Part shown: piece after piece, positions 1 through 6,585 of the stretch
How positions within the stretch are numbered: the first letter of the stretch is position 1
Layout: every line of letters starts with the position of its first letter
NCBI GenBank assembly: GCA_023250385.1
Contig: JAHFAU010000033.1
Location: forward strand, 1 to 14,778
Reading direction: 5' to 3'
From: Anaerolineales bacterium
GTDB lineage: Bacteria > Chloroflexota > Anaerolineae > Anaerolineales > E44-bin32
Length of the DNA stretch: 14,778 nucleotides
The notes under the pieces: model-generated
What the model was told of the DNA's origin: nothing
The model's input: the letters and a program-made list of their open reading frames with translations, nothing else
The model's database searches: none
Translations under genes and position numbers: made by a program

Positions 1-845
1 ACTCGGTCCTGGCCGGCCAGGTCCCGGAAGACGTCCACTTTGGAGCCCGGAAGGCAAACCTGCGCTAGCCCGACCACCGGCTCCGCCTGGAGCGGATCGA
101 TCTCCAGAACGGCCACGCCTCCCGGTCTCAACCGCTCGGGCAGACCCTTGACCAGCCGGCGGATCAGCAGCAAACCGTCGTCCCCGCCATCCAGCGCCAG
201 CCTCGGCTCCCGGCTTTGAAGTTTTCCGAGTTCAGCCGTCCTGACATAGGGCAGATTGGCGCAGACGATATCGAAAGGGCCGAGCAATCCGTTCAACAGG
301 TCGGCCTGAACCCAGCTGACCCGGTCCATCACTCCGTGCGAATTGGCATTCTCCCGGGCGATCCACAGCGCCTCGCGGGCCACATCGCTGGCGACGACCC
401 TGGCTGCCGGAAGTTCAGCCACCAGGGTGACTGCGATGCAGCCGCTCCCGGTCCCGACATCCAACATAAAAGGAGAAGTGCCCACTGCTTGAGCAAGCTC
501 GAGCGCCCGTTCCACAACCAACTCGGTCTCGGGCCGCGGGATGAGCACGCCCGGGCTGAGCCGGAATTGGCGGCCGTAAAACTCCCACTCTCCCAGGACG
601 TGCGGCAGCGCCGTTCCGGCCAGCACCTGCTCTAGTGATTTTGCAAACAAATCGGCCTGGGGATCGCTTAGCTCGATTTCCGGGTGGGCGAGCAGCCAGG
701 CTCGGCTTTGGCCAACCGCTGCAGCCAGCAAGACTTGGGCGTCGGCCGTGGGGGAGGAGGACTGGTGCTGCAGCTCGTGGGCAGCGGATTCAAGCGCCGC
801 GCCAATCGTGTGGGTCAGGTTCTGCCTGGTGGCTGTCGGCGGCAA
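1..845 (-). CDS. prmC: Release factor glutamine methyltransferase PrmC (HemK), 3' end cut by window edge
   Basis: S-adenosylmethionine-dependent N5-glutamine methyltransferase that modifies the GGQ glutamine of release factors RF1 and RF2 in the cytoplasm. About 281 residues are visible, near the usual full length of about 280, so only a few C-terminal residues are missing. An N-terminal helical recognition domain (about 10-85) is followed by a Rossmann methyltransferase domain. That domain has the SAM-binding loop LDVGTGSGC (about 128-136) and the catalytic motif NLPY (197-200), where the family usually has NPPY. The IPRPETE segment (about 102-108) is typical of PrmC. It lies 52 bases downstream of prfA on the same strand, the classical prfA-prmC order, so it is probably co-transcribed with its own substrate gene. 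The reading frame has no ATG before an upstream TGA at 885-887; a TTG at 843-845 is the best start and has no visible Shine-Dalgarno. Identity is secure, the start is not. Confidence 0.93.
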   Translation of the reverse strand, partial: MPPTATRQNLTHTIGAALESAAHELQHQSSSPTADAQVLLAAAVGQSRAWLLAHPEIELSDPQADLFAKSLEQVLAGTALPHVLGEWEFYGRQFRLSPGVLIPRPETELVVERALELAQAVGTSPFMLDVGTGSGCIAVTLVAELPAARVVASDVAREALWIARENANSHGVMDRVSWVQADLLNGLLGPFDIVCANLPYVRTAELGKLQSREPRLALDGGDDGLLLIRRLVKGLPERLRPGGVAVLEIDPLQAEPVVGLAQVCLPGSKVDVFRDLAGQDR

Positions 846-897
846 CCGGATTCGGACCGGGCCTGCGGGAAGCGGGGCGCGAGTTCAGCCCGGATCC

Positions 898-1959
898 TCA
901 GGCCTCGACCCCCTCCAATCGCTCTGCGGCCTCGTGGGAGGCCAGCTGCTCGATCAGGTCTTCCAGATCGCCGTTCAAGACTCCCGCCAGGTTATGAGTG
1001 GTGTAGCCGATCCGGTGGTCGGTGATCCGCGACTGGGGAAAGTTGTACGTGCGGATCTTCTCGGAGCGTTCCGCGCTGCCAACCTGTGCCCGCCGAGTGG
1101 CATCCTGCTCGGCCTGCTGCTCTCGGATCTTCAGCTCGTAGAGCCGGGCGCGTAAGATCCGCAGCGCCCGCTGCTTGTTCTGCAGCTGGGAGCGCTCGTC
1201 CTGGCATTGGGCGACAATTCCGGTCGGGAGATGCGTGATGCGGACTGCGGTCTCATTCTTCTGCACGTTTTGTCCACCCGCTCCGCCCGAGCGATAGGTC
1301 TCGATCTCCAGGTCTTTATCAGGAAGTTCGATTTCAACTTCCTCCGCTTCGGCGAGTACTGCTACCGTCGCGGTCGAAGTGTGGATCCGGCCTTGGGATT
1401 CAGTCGCCGGCACCCGCTGCACCCGGTGGACGCCCGATTCGAATTTGAGCTTGGAGAAAGCTGCGGATCCCTTGAGCTGAAAGACGACCTCCTTGAGCCC
1501 GCCGACCCCGGTCTCGCTTTGGGACAGCAGCTCTGCCTTCCACCCCAGCCGTTCTGCGAAGCGGAGGTACATTCGTAACAGGTCGGCTGCGAATAGCCCG
1601 GCCTCGTCCCCGCCGGTTCCGGCCCGAATCTCCATGATCACATCCCGCCGATCGCGCGGATCGCGCGGCAGCAGCATTTCTTTCAGCCGGCTCTCCAATC
1701 CACCGAGCCTGGGCTGGATTTCCCGGATCTCCTGCAGCGCCAGCTCCCGCAGCTCGGGATCGTCGCCCTCACTGAAGGTCTGGGCCTGGCTCAACTGGTC
1801 GCTCAGGCCGTGGTACTCGCGGAACGCTGAAACCAGCGGCTCGAGCTCTGCCCGTTCCCGGGCCAACTCGGCCACCCGCTGGTAGTCGCTGGCGGCCTCC
1901 GCCATCTGCTGCTCCAGGGACTGGAAACGCTCTTCCAGGCTTGCCAGTTTCTTTAACAT
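898..1959 (-). CDS. prfA: Peptide chain release factor 1
   Basis: Class I release factor that recognises UAA and UAG in the ribosomal A site and triggers peptidyl-tRNA hydrolysis. The 353-residue product has the normal RF1 length. The codon-recognition tripeptide is PAT (184-186, in RVPATESQGRIHTS), the PxT type of RF1 and not the SPF type of RF2. The catalytic GGQ is at 228-230, and Q230 is the residue PrmC would methylate. The N-terminal coiled-coil region (1-95) and the C-terminal ITDHRIG segment are also typical. I chose the ATG at 1957-1959 because it gives the normal MLKKLASLEERF beginning; a TTG four codons upstream (1969-1971) is an alternative. prmC follows on the same strand. A consensus -10 box and a hairpin lie in the short leader upstream. 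The GGQNVQKNETAV sequence differs from the proteobacterial GGQHVN form and resembles RF1 of Chloroflexota and Cyanobacteria from memory. Confidence 0.97.
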   Translation of the reverse strand: MLKKLASLEERFQSLEQQMAEAASDYQRVAELARERAELEPLVSAFREYHGLSDQLSQAQTFSEGDDPELRELALQEIREIQPRLGGLESRLKEMLLPRDPRDRRDVIMEIRAGTGGDEAGLFAADLLRMYLRFAERLGWKAELLSQSETGVGGLKEVVFQLKGSAAFSKLKFESGVHRVQRVPATESQGRIHTSTATVAVLAEAEEVEIELPDKDLEIETYRSGGAGGQNVQKNETAVRITHLPTGIVAQCQDERSQLQNKQRALRILRARLYELKIREQQAEQDATRRAQVGSAERSEKIRTYNFPQSRITDHRIGYTTHNLAGVLNGDLEDLIEQLASHEAAERLEGVEA

Positions 1960-1975
1960 GCCTACACACAAGAAA

Positions 1976-1996
1976 CTCCCACAGGTGCGGTGGGAG
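1976..1996 (-). promoter_or_regulatory. Hairpin in the prfA leader
   Basis: A perfect 7-bp inverted repeat (CTCCCAC at 1976-1982, GTGGGAG at 1990-1996 on the plus strand) encloses a 7-base loop. In the prfA mRNA sense the stem is followed by TTTCTTGTGTG and then the ATG, 16 bases beyond the stem. If the TATAAT box at 2007-2012 is used, the transcript starts near 2000, so this hairpin forms the extreme 5' end of the mRNA. It could stabilise the transcript or modulate initiation. It resembles a weak terminator stem, but no co-directional gene lies upstream for it to terminate. The repeat is seen; the function is inferred. Confidence 0.45.
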
Positions 1997-2006
1997 GTCT
2001 GACAGC

Positions 2007-2012
2007 ATTATA
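2007..2012 (-). promoter_or_regulatory. Predicted -10 box of prfA
   Basis: On the minus strand the sequence reads GGGGTATAATGCTG, a perfect sigma-70-type TATAAT about 48 bases upstream of the prfA ATG. At the standard 17-base spacing the -35 position (2030-2035) reads GGCGAG, which is not a good match. The same GGTATAAT core precedes the sortase gene and ygfZ in this window, which supports it as a real promoter element. The predicted start of transcription is near position 2000. Confidence 0.6.
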
Positions 2013-2115
2013 CCCCGAAGGCCTCGCGCCTCGCCCCACCGGACTCGCTGCCGATCTCGGGGGCCGGGGAACTCGCCCGGCGCTTCGGACGTCCTTAGAG
2101 CAAATTCCCTGACCA

Positions 2116-2122
2116 GAGGAGA
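2116..2122 (+). promoter_or_regulatory. Shine-Dalgarno of the VIT/VWA gene
   Basis: GAGGAGA, with GGAG at 2118-2121, lies 7 bases before the ATG at 2129. It fixes that start codon and is the clearest ribosome binding site in the window; most other starts here have no comparable sequence. Confidence 0.8.
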
Positions 2123-2128
2123 TGGACG

Positions 2129-4465
2129 ATGAAATCGCGCAATCCCCTTCCGCTTGCTGCACTCTTAGCCGTGCTGGCGGGTTTTCTAGCGGGCCCCGCC
2201 TATGCCGACGGGATCGTGGTCCCGGAGCCGCCGATTTGCGAATTTGGGCCGTGTCCGCTCCCCATCCCGATGGCCCAGCTGGCGATCGAATACCATCGGG
2301 TCCAGGTCCGCATCGAGGACCAGGTGGCCGTCACCCATGTCGATCAGGCGTTCCGCAACGATAACGAATGGACGGTGGAGGGAACCTACATCTTTCCCTT
2401 ACCGGCCGGCGCAGCCGTCTCCAGCTTCAAGTTGTGGATCGACGGGCAGCCGGTGGAGGGGCAAGTACTGGACCGGGAGCAGGCCCGCCAAATCTACGAG
2501 GGCATCGTCCGTAAGCTGCAGGACCCCGCCCTCCTGGAGTATGTCGACCGAGGCGCAGTCCAGGCCTCCCTGTTCCCGATTGAGCCCGGCGAGAGCCGGC
2601 GGATCGAGTTGGAATACACCCAGGTGTTGGAAGCCGATCACGGACTGATCGGCTATCGCTATCCGCTCAATACTGAGAAGTTCTCATCCCAACCGCTCGA
2701 GCAGGTGAGTATTGCAGTGCAGGTGCTCTCGGCCGATCCGGTCCGGGCCGTCTATTCCCCTTCCCATCAGGTGGACATCGATCGGGAAGGCGACTTCGAA
2801 TTCCGGGTTGGTTATGAGGCGGCCGACCTCACGCCCGATCGCGATTTCGAGCTCTTCTACAGTGTGGCCGAAGGCGAGATCGGGCTGAACCTGCTCAGCT
2901 TCCGGGATCCCGAGTCGGACGACCCGGACGGAACGTTTCTGCTGTTGGTTGCCCCCAGCGTCCAGGCCGATCCGGCCCGGCGGGTTGACAAAGATCTGAT
3001 CCTGGTGCTCGACCAAAGCGGGAGCATGGAGGGCGAGAAGTTCCGCCAGGCGCAGCAGGCGCTGACCTTTGTGCTCGATCACCTCAATCCCGGCGACCGG
3101 TTCAATGTCATCGCCTTCAGCACGGGAACCCGCTCCTACGCGGATCGCCTCCGACCTGCCGGCGAGGCGGCCGAGGCCAGCCGCTGGGTCGAGGGCCTGA
3201 CCGCGGTTGGCTCCACCGACATCAATCGAGCCCTGCTGGAGGCCGCCGCGCAGGCCGACCGAGAACGCCCGACGATTGTGATCTTTCTCACAGATGGGCT
3301 GCCGACCGAGGGGGTGACCGAGGCGGAGCGGATTCTGGAAAACTTGAACCAAGCGGCGCCGTCCAACCTTCGCCTGTTTGCATTCGGAGTGGGCTTCGAC
3401 GTCGATACCTTCCTGCTCGATTCGCTCGCCAGGGACCACCATGGGGACTCCAGCTACGTCAGCCCTGGGCAGCCGCTCGACGAAGCAGTCTCAAGCTTCT
3501 ATGAGAAGGTCAGCACCCCGGTCTTGACCAATCTGGAACTCGATTTTGGAGATCAAATCGTCTTCGATCTGTATCCCGATCCGCTGTCCGATCTCTTCGC
3601 CGGAGGGCAGCTTGTGCTGGTTGGCCGGTACCGCGGATCCGGCGACCTCACGATCCGGCTGAGCGGCGAAGTGAACGGAGAGATCCAGACCTTCCGCTAC
3701 GAGGGGCAGCTCTTGCGCTCCTCTGGCGGTCCGGAATTCCTCCCCCGCCTGTGGGCCACTCGCAAGATCGGCGCTTTGCTCAATCAAATCCGACTCGAAG
3801 GCGCCAATCAGGAATTGGTGGATCAGATTGTGCGGCTCAGCATCCGCTACGGGATCGTGACTCCTTACACATCCTATTTGGTGACCGAGCCCCAGGCGCT
3901 GGGCGCCGCGGCTCAGGAAGACCTGGCTCAGCGCGCCTTCTCGGAAATGCTTGCCGCGCCGACCGCGGTATCCGGTGAAGAGGCCGTACAGCGAGCCGCA
4001 GATGAAGGCGAAATCCTGCGGTCCAATATTGCGTTTGCGCCCGACCTCGATGTCGTCCGGGTGGTGGGAACCCAGACCTTTAAGCTGGTGGACGGAGTCT
4101 GGATCGACACCGAGTTCGATCCGGAGCAAGACGAGACGATCCAGGTCCCGTTCTTGTCTGATGACTACTTCAACCTGGCGGGGTCTCGCCTGGAGCTGGG
4201 AGCCGCGCTGGCGCTCGGCCCGCGGGTGATCGTCATGCTGGACGGGGTGGCCTACGAGGTGGTCGACTCGAGTGAGCCCGGTGACCCGCTGCGGCTGCCC
4301 GCAGTGCAACCCGCGCAGGAACCCCCGCCGCCCGGCGAAATCGACCCTCCGGCTCAGCCCGATCCACCCGCTTCGATTCCATGCTTGGCTCCGCTGCTCG
4401 GGTTTGCTTTTCTGCCTCTCAGGCGACGCGGAAAAAGGGAGCCTTGTTTGGATCCGGGCCGCTAA
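2129..4465 (+). CDS. Secreted VIT and von Willebrand factor A domain protein
   Basis: A 778-residue exported protein related to inter-alpha-trypsin-inhibitor heavy-chain proteins. Residues 1-26 form a signal peptide ending AYA, with cleavage before D27. A VIT domain covers about 51-180 (marks: EGTYIFPLP, KLWIDGQPVEG, DPALLEYV, SLFPIEPGE). The VWA domain covers about 285-465 with a complete metal-ion-dependent adhesion site: D295-Q-S297-G-S299, T363 in GSTDIN, and D389 in LTDG. A mixed linker and a Pro-rich stretch (about 725-750) follow. The last 30 residues hold C752, about 12 hydrophobic residues and then RRRGKR, which looks like a short membrane-retention or sorting tail. Metal-dependent adhesion or a scaffold role at the cell surface is likely; no enzyme active site is seen. 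A related family in marine proteobacteria is described as a sortase target and a sortase gene lies 4 kb away, but no LPXTG is present. Its stop overlaps the convergent gene's stop. Confidence 0.9.
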   Translation: MKSRNPLPLAALLAVLAGFLAGPAYADGIVVPEPPICEFGPCPLPIPMAQLAIEYHRVQVRIEDQVAVTHVDQAFRNDNEWTVEGTYIFPLPAGAAVSSFKLWIDGQPVEGQVLDREQARQIYEGIVRKLQDPALLEYVDRGAVQASLFPIEPGESRRIELEYTQVLEADHGLIGYRYPLNTEKFSSQPLEQVSIAVQVLSADPVRAVYSPSHQVDIDREGDFEFRVGYEAADLTPDRDFELFYSVAEGEIGLNLLSFRDPESDDPDGTFLLLVAPSVQADPARRVDKDLILVLDQSGSMEGEKFRQAQQALTFVLDHLNPGDRFNVIAFSTGTRSYADRLRPAGEAAEASRWVEGLTAVGSTDINRALLEAAAQADRERPTIVIFLTDGLPTEGVTEAERILENLNQAAPSNLRLFAFGVGFDVDTFLLDSLARDHHGDSSYVSPGQPLDEAVSSFYEKVSTPVLTNLELDFGDQIVFDLYPDPLSDLFAGGQLVLVGRYRGSGDLTIRLSGEVNGEIQTFRYEGQLLRSSGGPEFLPRLWATRKIGALLNQIRLEGANQELVDQIVRLSIRYGIVTPYTSYLVTEPQALGAAAQEDLAQRAFSEMLAAPTAVSGEEAVQRAADEGEILRSNIAFAPDLDVVRVVGTQTFKLVDGVWIDTEFDPEQDETIQVPFLSDDYFNLAGSRLELGAALALGPRVIVMLDGVAYEVVDSSEPGDPLRLPAVQPAQEPPPPGEIDPPAQPDPPASIPCLAPLLGFAFLPLRRRGKREPCLDPGR

Positions 4466-5538
4466 GTTGGAGTTGGCGTGGGGGTTTGGGTCGGAGCCGG
4501 GGCGGTCGAAGTTGCGGTGGCGACCGGCGTGTTGGTCGGCAGCGGAGTACCGGTCGGGACGGGCCCAGTCGCGGTCGGCGCGACCGAAGTGGCGCTCGGC
4601 ACCGGAGAGGGAACCGGCGTCGCGGGAGGATCCTTGAACGTGCTGCTGCTCAGAGTGCAGGAGCCTTGCCCAGGATAATTGAAGACCAGAGTCAGGCCAA
4701 AGGTGCCATAAATTCCCTCGCCCGGCTCATCGTCGAAATCGGTCCGCCAACTGCCGGTGTTTCCAGCATCGAGCTTCCTACTGCTGCCGGAGAACGCGGT
4801 GGGTGAACTGTAATCGTCCCCGTTGTAGTACTTCGAGCCATCGAACTCAAAATAGTCGATATAGGCCGGCGACGGGACGCTGGGCCATACCAGCGTCGTG
4901 TCGGTAAGGAAAGCCTTCACCGAGGCCTCGTTCCGCACATTGGCCTTCAGCTTGTCGTTGCCGTCGATCCAGAAGCCGAGAATTGAGAGCTTGGTGCAGA
5001 TCGACACCTCGGCGACGGCCGGAACCGCGGTAGGGATTGGCGTATTGCTCGGAGTAGCGGTGGGCAGGGCCATCGGGGTACTGGTGGCTGTGGGAAGGAT
5101 GGCTGTGGGAAGTATGGCTGTGGGCGGCTCTGTCGTAGGAGTCTGTTCCAACTGATCGACCGCGGTGGCGCTCGGGACCGGGGCGCTTAGTTGACGATCG
5201 GCAGGCGCCTGCCCGTCGTTTTGATTCTTGCCTCCGCTCAGCACCTCATCCATGATGGTCAGCCGCAGTTCGTGGATCTTGGCCCCAAGCGGATCGGCTC
5301 CGTAGTTCGCCTCCAACTTCGAACGCAGTTCGCCTTCGAAAGCCAACGCGCTGAGCGGGCCGGGCGAGAACAAAAGCTCCAACATCATCATTGCGAAGGC
5401 GATTCCGGTGATCAGGGTGAGGAAGGGGATCCACCAACTCCGCTTCGGCTTGCGCGCCAGGCTGACCAGAGTCTCCTTGGCCAGCGGGATTGTGGTCCGC
5501 AGGTCGAACGGGGTCCGGCGCTCGGAGTTGGTGGCCAA
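4462..5538 (-). CDS. Bitopic membrane protein with secreted beta-rich domain and Pro/Thr linkers (paralogue 2)
   Basis: I do not recognise a named family. The 358-residue product has a basic cytoplasmic N-terminus (to KPKRSWW), one membrane helix (about 36-58), and then an external part. Just outside the membrane comes a segment shared with the upstream neighbour (71-100; key residues LRSKLEANYGADP, then I..LR..I....L). A Pro/Thr linker (about 120-175) follows, containing repeated LPTA units. A globular, probably beta-sandwich domain (178-303) is bracketed by two cysteines, C181 and C294, that could form a disulfide. The C-terminus is a 55-residue Pro/Thr tail ending in PTPTPT. The beta domain has the LVWPS and aromatic pattern common in secreted Chloroflexota proteins, from memory. 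The only start after the preceding in-frame stop is TTG at 5536-5538; AAGGGA lies 9 bases upstream. It sits 33 bases after the stop of its paralogue, so co-expression is likely. No LPXTG motif is present. Confidence 0.8.
   Translation of the reverse strand: MATNSERRTPFDLRTTIPLAKETLVSLARKPKRSWWIPFLTLITGIAFAMMMLELLFSPGPLSALAFEGELRSKLEANYGADPLGAKIHELRLTIMDEVLSGGKNQNDGQAPADRQLSAPVPSATAVDQLEQTPTTEPPTAILPTAILPTATSTPMALPTATPSNTPIPTAVPAVAEVSICTKLSILGFWIDGNDKLKANVRNEASVKAFLTDTTLVWPSVPSPAYIDYFEFDGSKYYNGDDYSSPTAFSGSSRKLDAGNTGSWRTDFDDEPGEGIYGTFGLTLVFNYPGQGSCTLSSSTFKDPPATPVPSPVPSATSVAPTATGPVPTGTPLPTNTPVATATSTAPAPTQTPTPTPT
4465..4640 (-). repeat. Low-complexity Pro/Thr-coding tract
   Basis: This stretch codes for the Pro/Thr/Ala/Val-rich C-terminal tail of the gene above (residues about 300-358). 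It consists of imperfect ACC/CCG/GTC-type codon repeats. On the plus strand it reads as runs of GGTCGG and GGCGTG-like units. Such tails are usually extended, possibly glycosylated, wall-spanning stalks; here the stalk is terminal with nothing attached beyond it. Confidence 0.6.
5086..5127 (-). repeat. 15-bp tandem repeat, about 2.8 copies
   Basis: The plus-strand unit GGCTGTGGGAAGGAT (5086-5100) is repeated with one change at 5101-5115 and partially at 5116-5127. In the protein it encodes a repeated PTAIL unit in the Pro/Thr linker. The unit length is a multiple of three, so copy-number change would alter linker length without a frameshift. Confidence 0.8.
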
Positions 5539-5571
5539 GTTCAGCGAGTCCCTTGCTTGGATCGATTCACT

Positions 5572-6489
5572 CTAACCGCCGCACGAGCCGTCCAGCGTAT
5601 AGGTTCCATGCAGCACATAGCTCTGATTACCCGCGTTGTCCTCAACGATGGACCAAACCTCGACGCCGAACGGCTCGGGCGACGGGGTCGCGGTTGGTCC
5701 AGTGAGCGGTGGCCGGAAGAACAGCTTGCCGCCCATCAGGAACACGTAGCCGTCCGAGAAATTGATCGTGTGGTCGCCCTTGTAATACGCATCCCAGGCG
5801 GACCCGGGGCCGTCCGTCCAGCCGCCGCTGATCGGCGGGCCAATGTCACTCGAAAACTGGTAGCCAGTTGATCCGGGCCCCAGAATCACGTACTTCAATT
5901 TGACCCAGTTGATCCCGCTCGACGGTCCCGGATCGACTACCCGCAGACCGGTGATGGCGATGTCGTTGCCGTCGCACGACGGCAGCAGCGTCCCGAGGGT
6001 CGGGAAGAGTGACCCTCCGGAGATCGTTGGTGCGACGGCATCGACCGGCACGTCGGTCGGCTCGGGCTGGTCCGTCTTGGTTGGCTTGGGGGTCTTGGTC
6101 GGCGGCTTCTGAGTCGAAGTGGACGTCGGCACTGGGGTCTCGGTTGGTGGCGGGCTGGGTGTCACAGTGGCTGTGAAGGGCGGATCGCCTTCAAAGTTTC
6201 GGGCAGTAGCGGTCGGCACCGGCGAGTCCAGTCCGGCCAGCAGCCCAGAATCATCGGCTCCAAATCCGAGATCTCTCAAGAGATCCGCGATGATCGATAT
6301 TCGCAGCGAGGTAATCCGACCGGCGGCCGGATCAGCGCCGTAATCTGCATCTAATTTGGAACGCAGGTTGAAGGGAAAGCCGGGCTGGCCGGCGGCAGCT
6401 CCGGTCAGGTGCAGCGCGGCCGCGAACCATCCGGCGATGAGCGCGGCGAATACGGTAAGCGCGAGCCAGCGTGCGAGTCGAGAGTCCAA
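5572..6489 (-). CDS. Bitopic membrane protein with secreted Ig-like domain and Pro/Thr linker (paralogue 1)
   Basis: I do not recognise a named family. The 305-residue product has a short N-terminus, a membrane helix (about 6-28), and then the same juxtamembrane segment as the downstream gene (42-71; LRSKLDADYGADP, then I..LR..I....L), with 16 of 30 positions identical by eye. A Pro/Thr/Lys linker (about 89-150) leads to a domain (about 150-305) that begins APTISGGS and contains the VVDP.PSSGINWV pattern of Ig-like secreted domains. Two cysteines near its ends (C172 and C303) may pair. The only start after an in-frame TAG (6541-6543) is TTG at 6487-6489; AAGGAA abuts it, too close for a normal ribosome site. 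The gene lies 96 bases after the cyclase and 33 bases before its paralogue. A surface sensor, adhesin or wall-associated role is a guess; no catalytic residues are apparent. Confidence 0.8.
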   Translation of the reverse strand: MDSRLARWLALTVFAALIAGWFAAALHLTGAAAGQPGFPFNLRSKLDADYGADPAAGRITSLRISIIADLLRDLGFGADDSGLLAGLDSPVPTATARNFEGDPPFTATVTPSPPPTETPVPTSTSTQKPPTKTPKPTKTDQPEPTDVPVDAVAPTISGGSLFPTLGTLLPSCDGNDIAITGLRVVDPGPSSGINWVKLKYVILGPGSTGYQFSSDIGPPISGGWTDGPGSAWDAYYKGDHTINFSDGYVFLMGGKLFFRPPLTGPTATPSPEPFGVEVWSIVEDNAGNQSYVLHGTYTLDGSCGG

Positions 6490-6585
6490 TTCCTTGGCCG
6501 GACCTGCAAGGTTGACCCCCTCACATGACCACGCCTGAGCCTAGTATTCGCTGGATGAGACCGTGGAAACAAGGTGACGTCCTTC

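Noticed and set aside
2684..3442. Long open frame on the minus strand (252 codons)
   Set aside because: It lies antisense inside the VIT/VWA gene, whose signal peptide, domains and ribosome site are clear; its product shows no domain.
3491..4309. Long open frame on the minus strand (272 codons)
   Set aside because: Antisense to the C-terminal half of the VIT/VWA gene; a GC-rich shadow frame.
4990..5130. LPTA, LPTAT and LPTNT strings in the surface protein, considered as LPXTG-like sortase signals
   Set aside because: They are internal to Pro/Thr linkers or the terminal tail, lack threonine at the fourth position, and no hydrophobic stretch or basic tail follows.
6277..6366. Acidic D.DYGAD segment of the paralogues, considered as a dockerin or EF-hand calcium loop
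   Set aside because: The spacing does not give the DxNxDG loop or the twelfth-position acid, and there is no second repeat.
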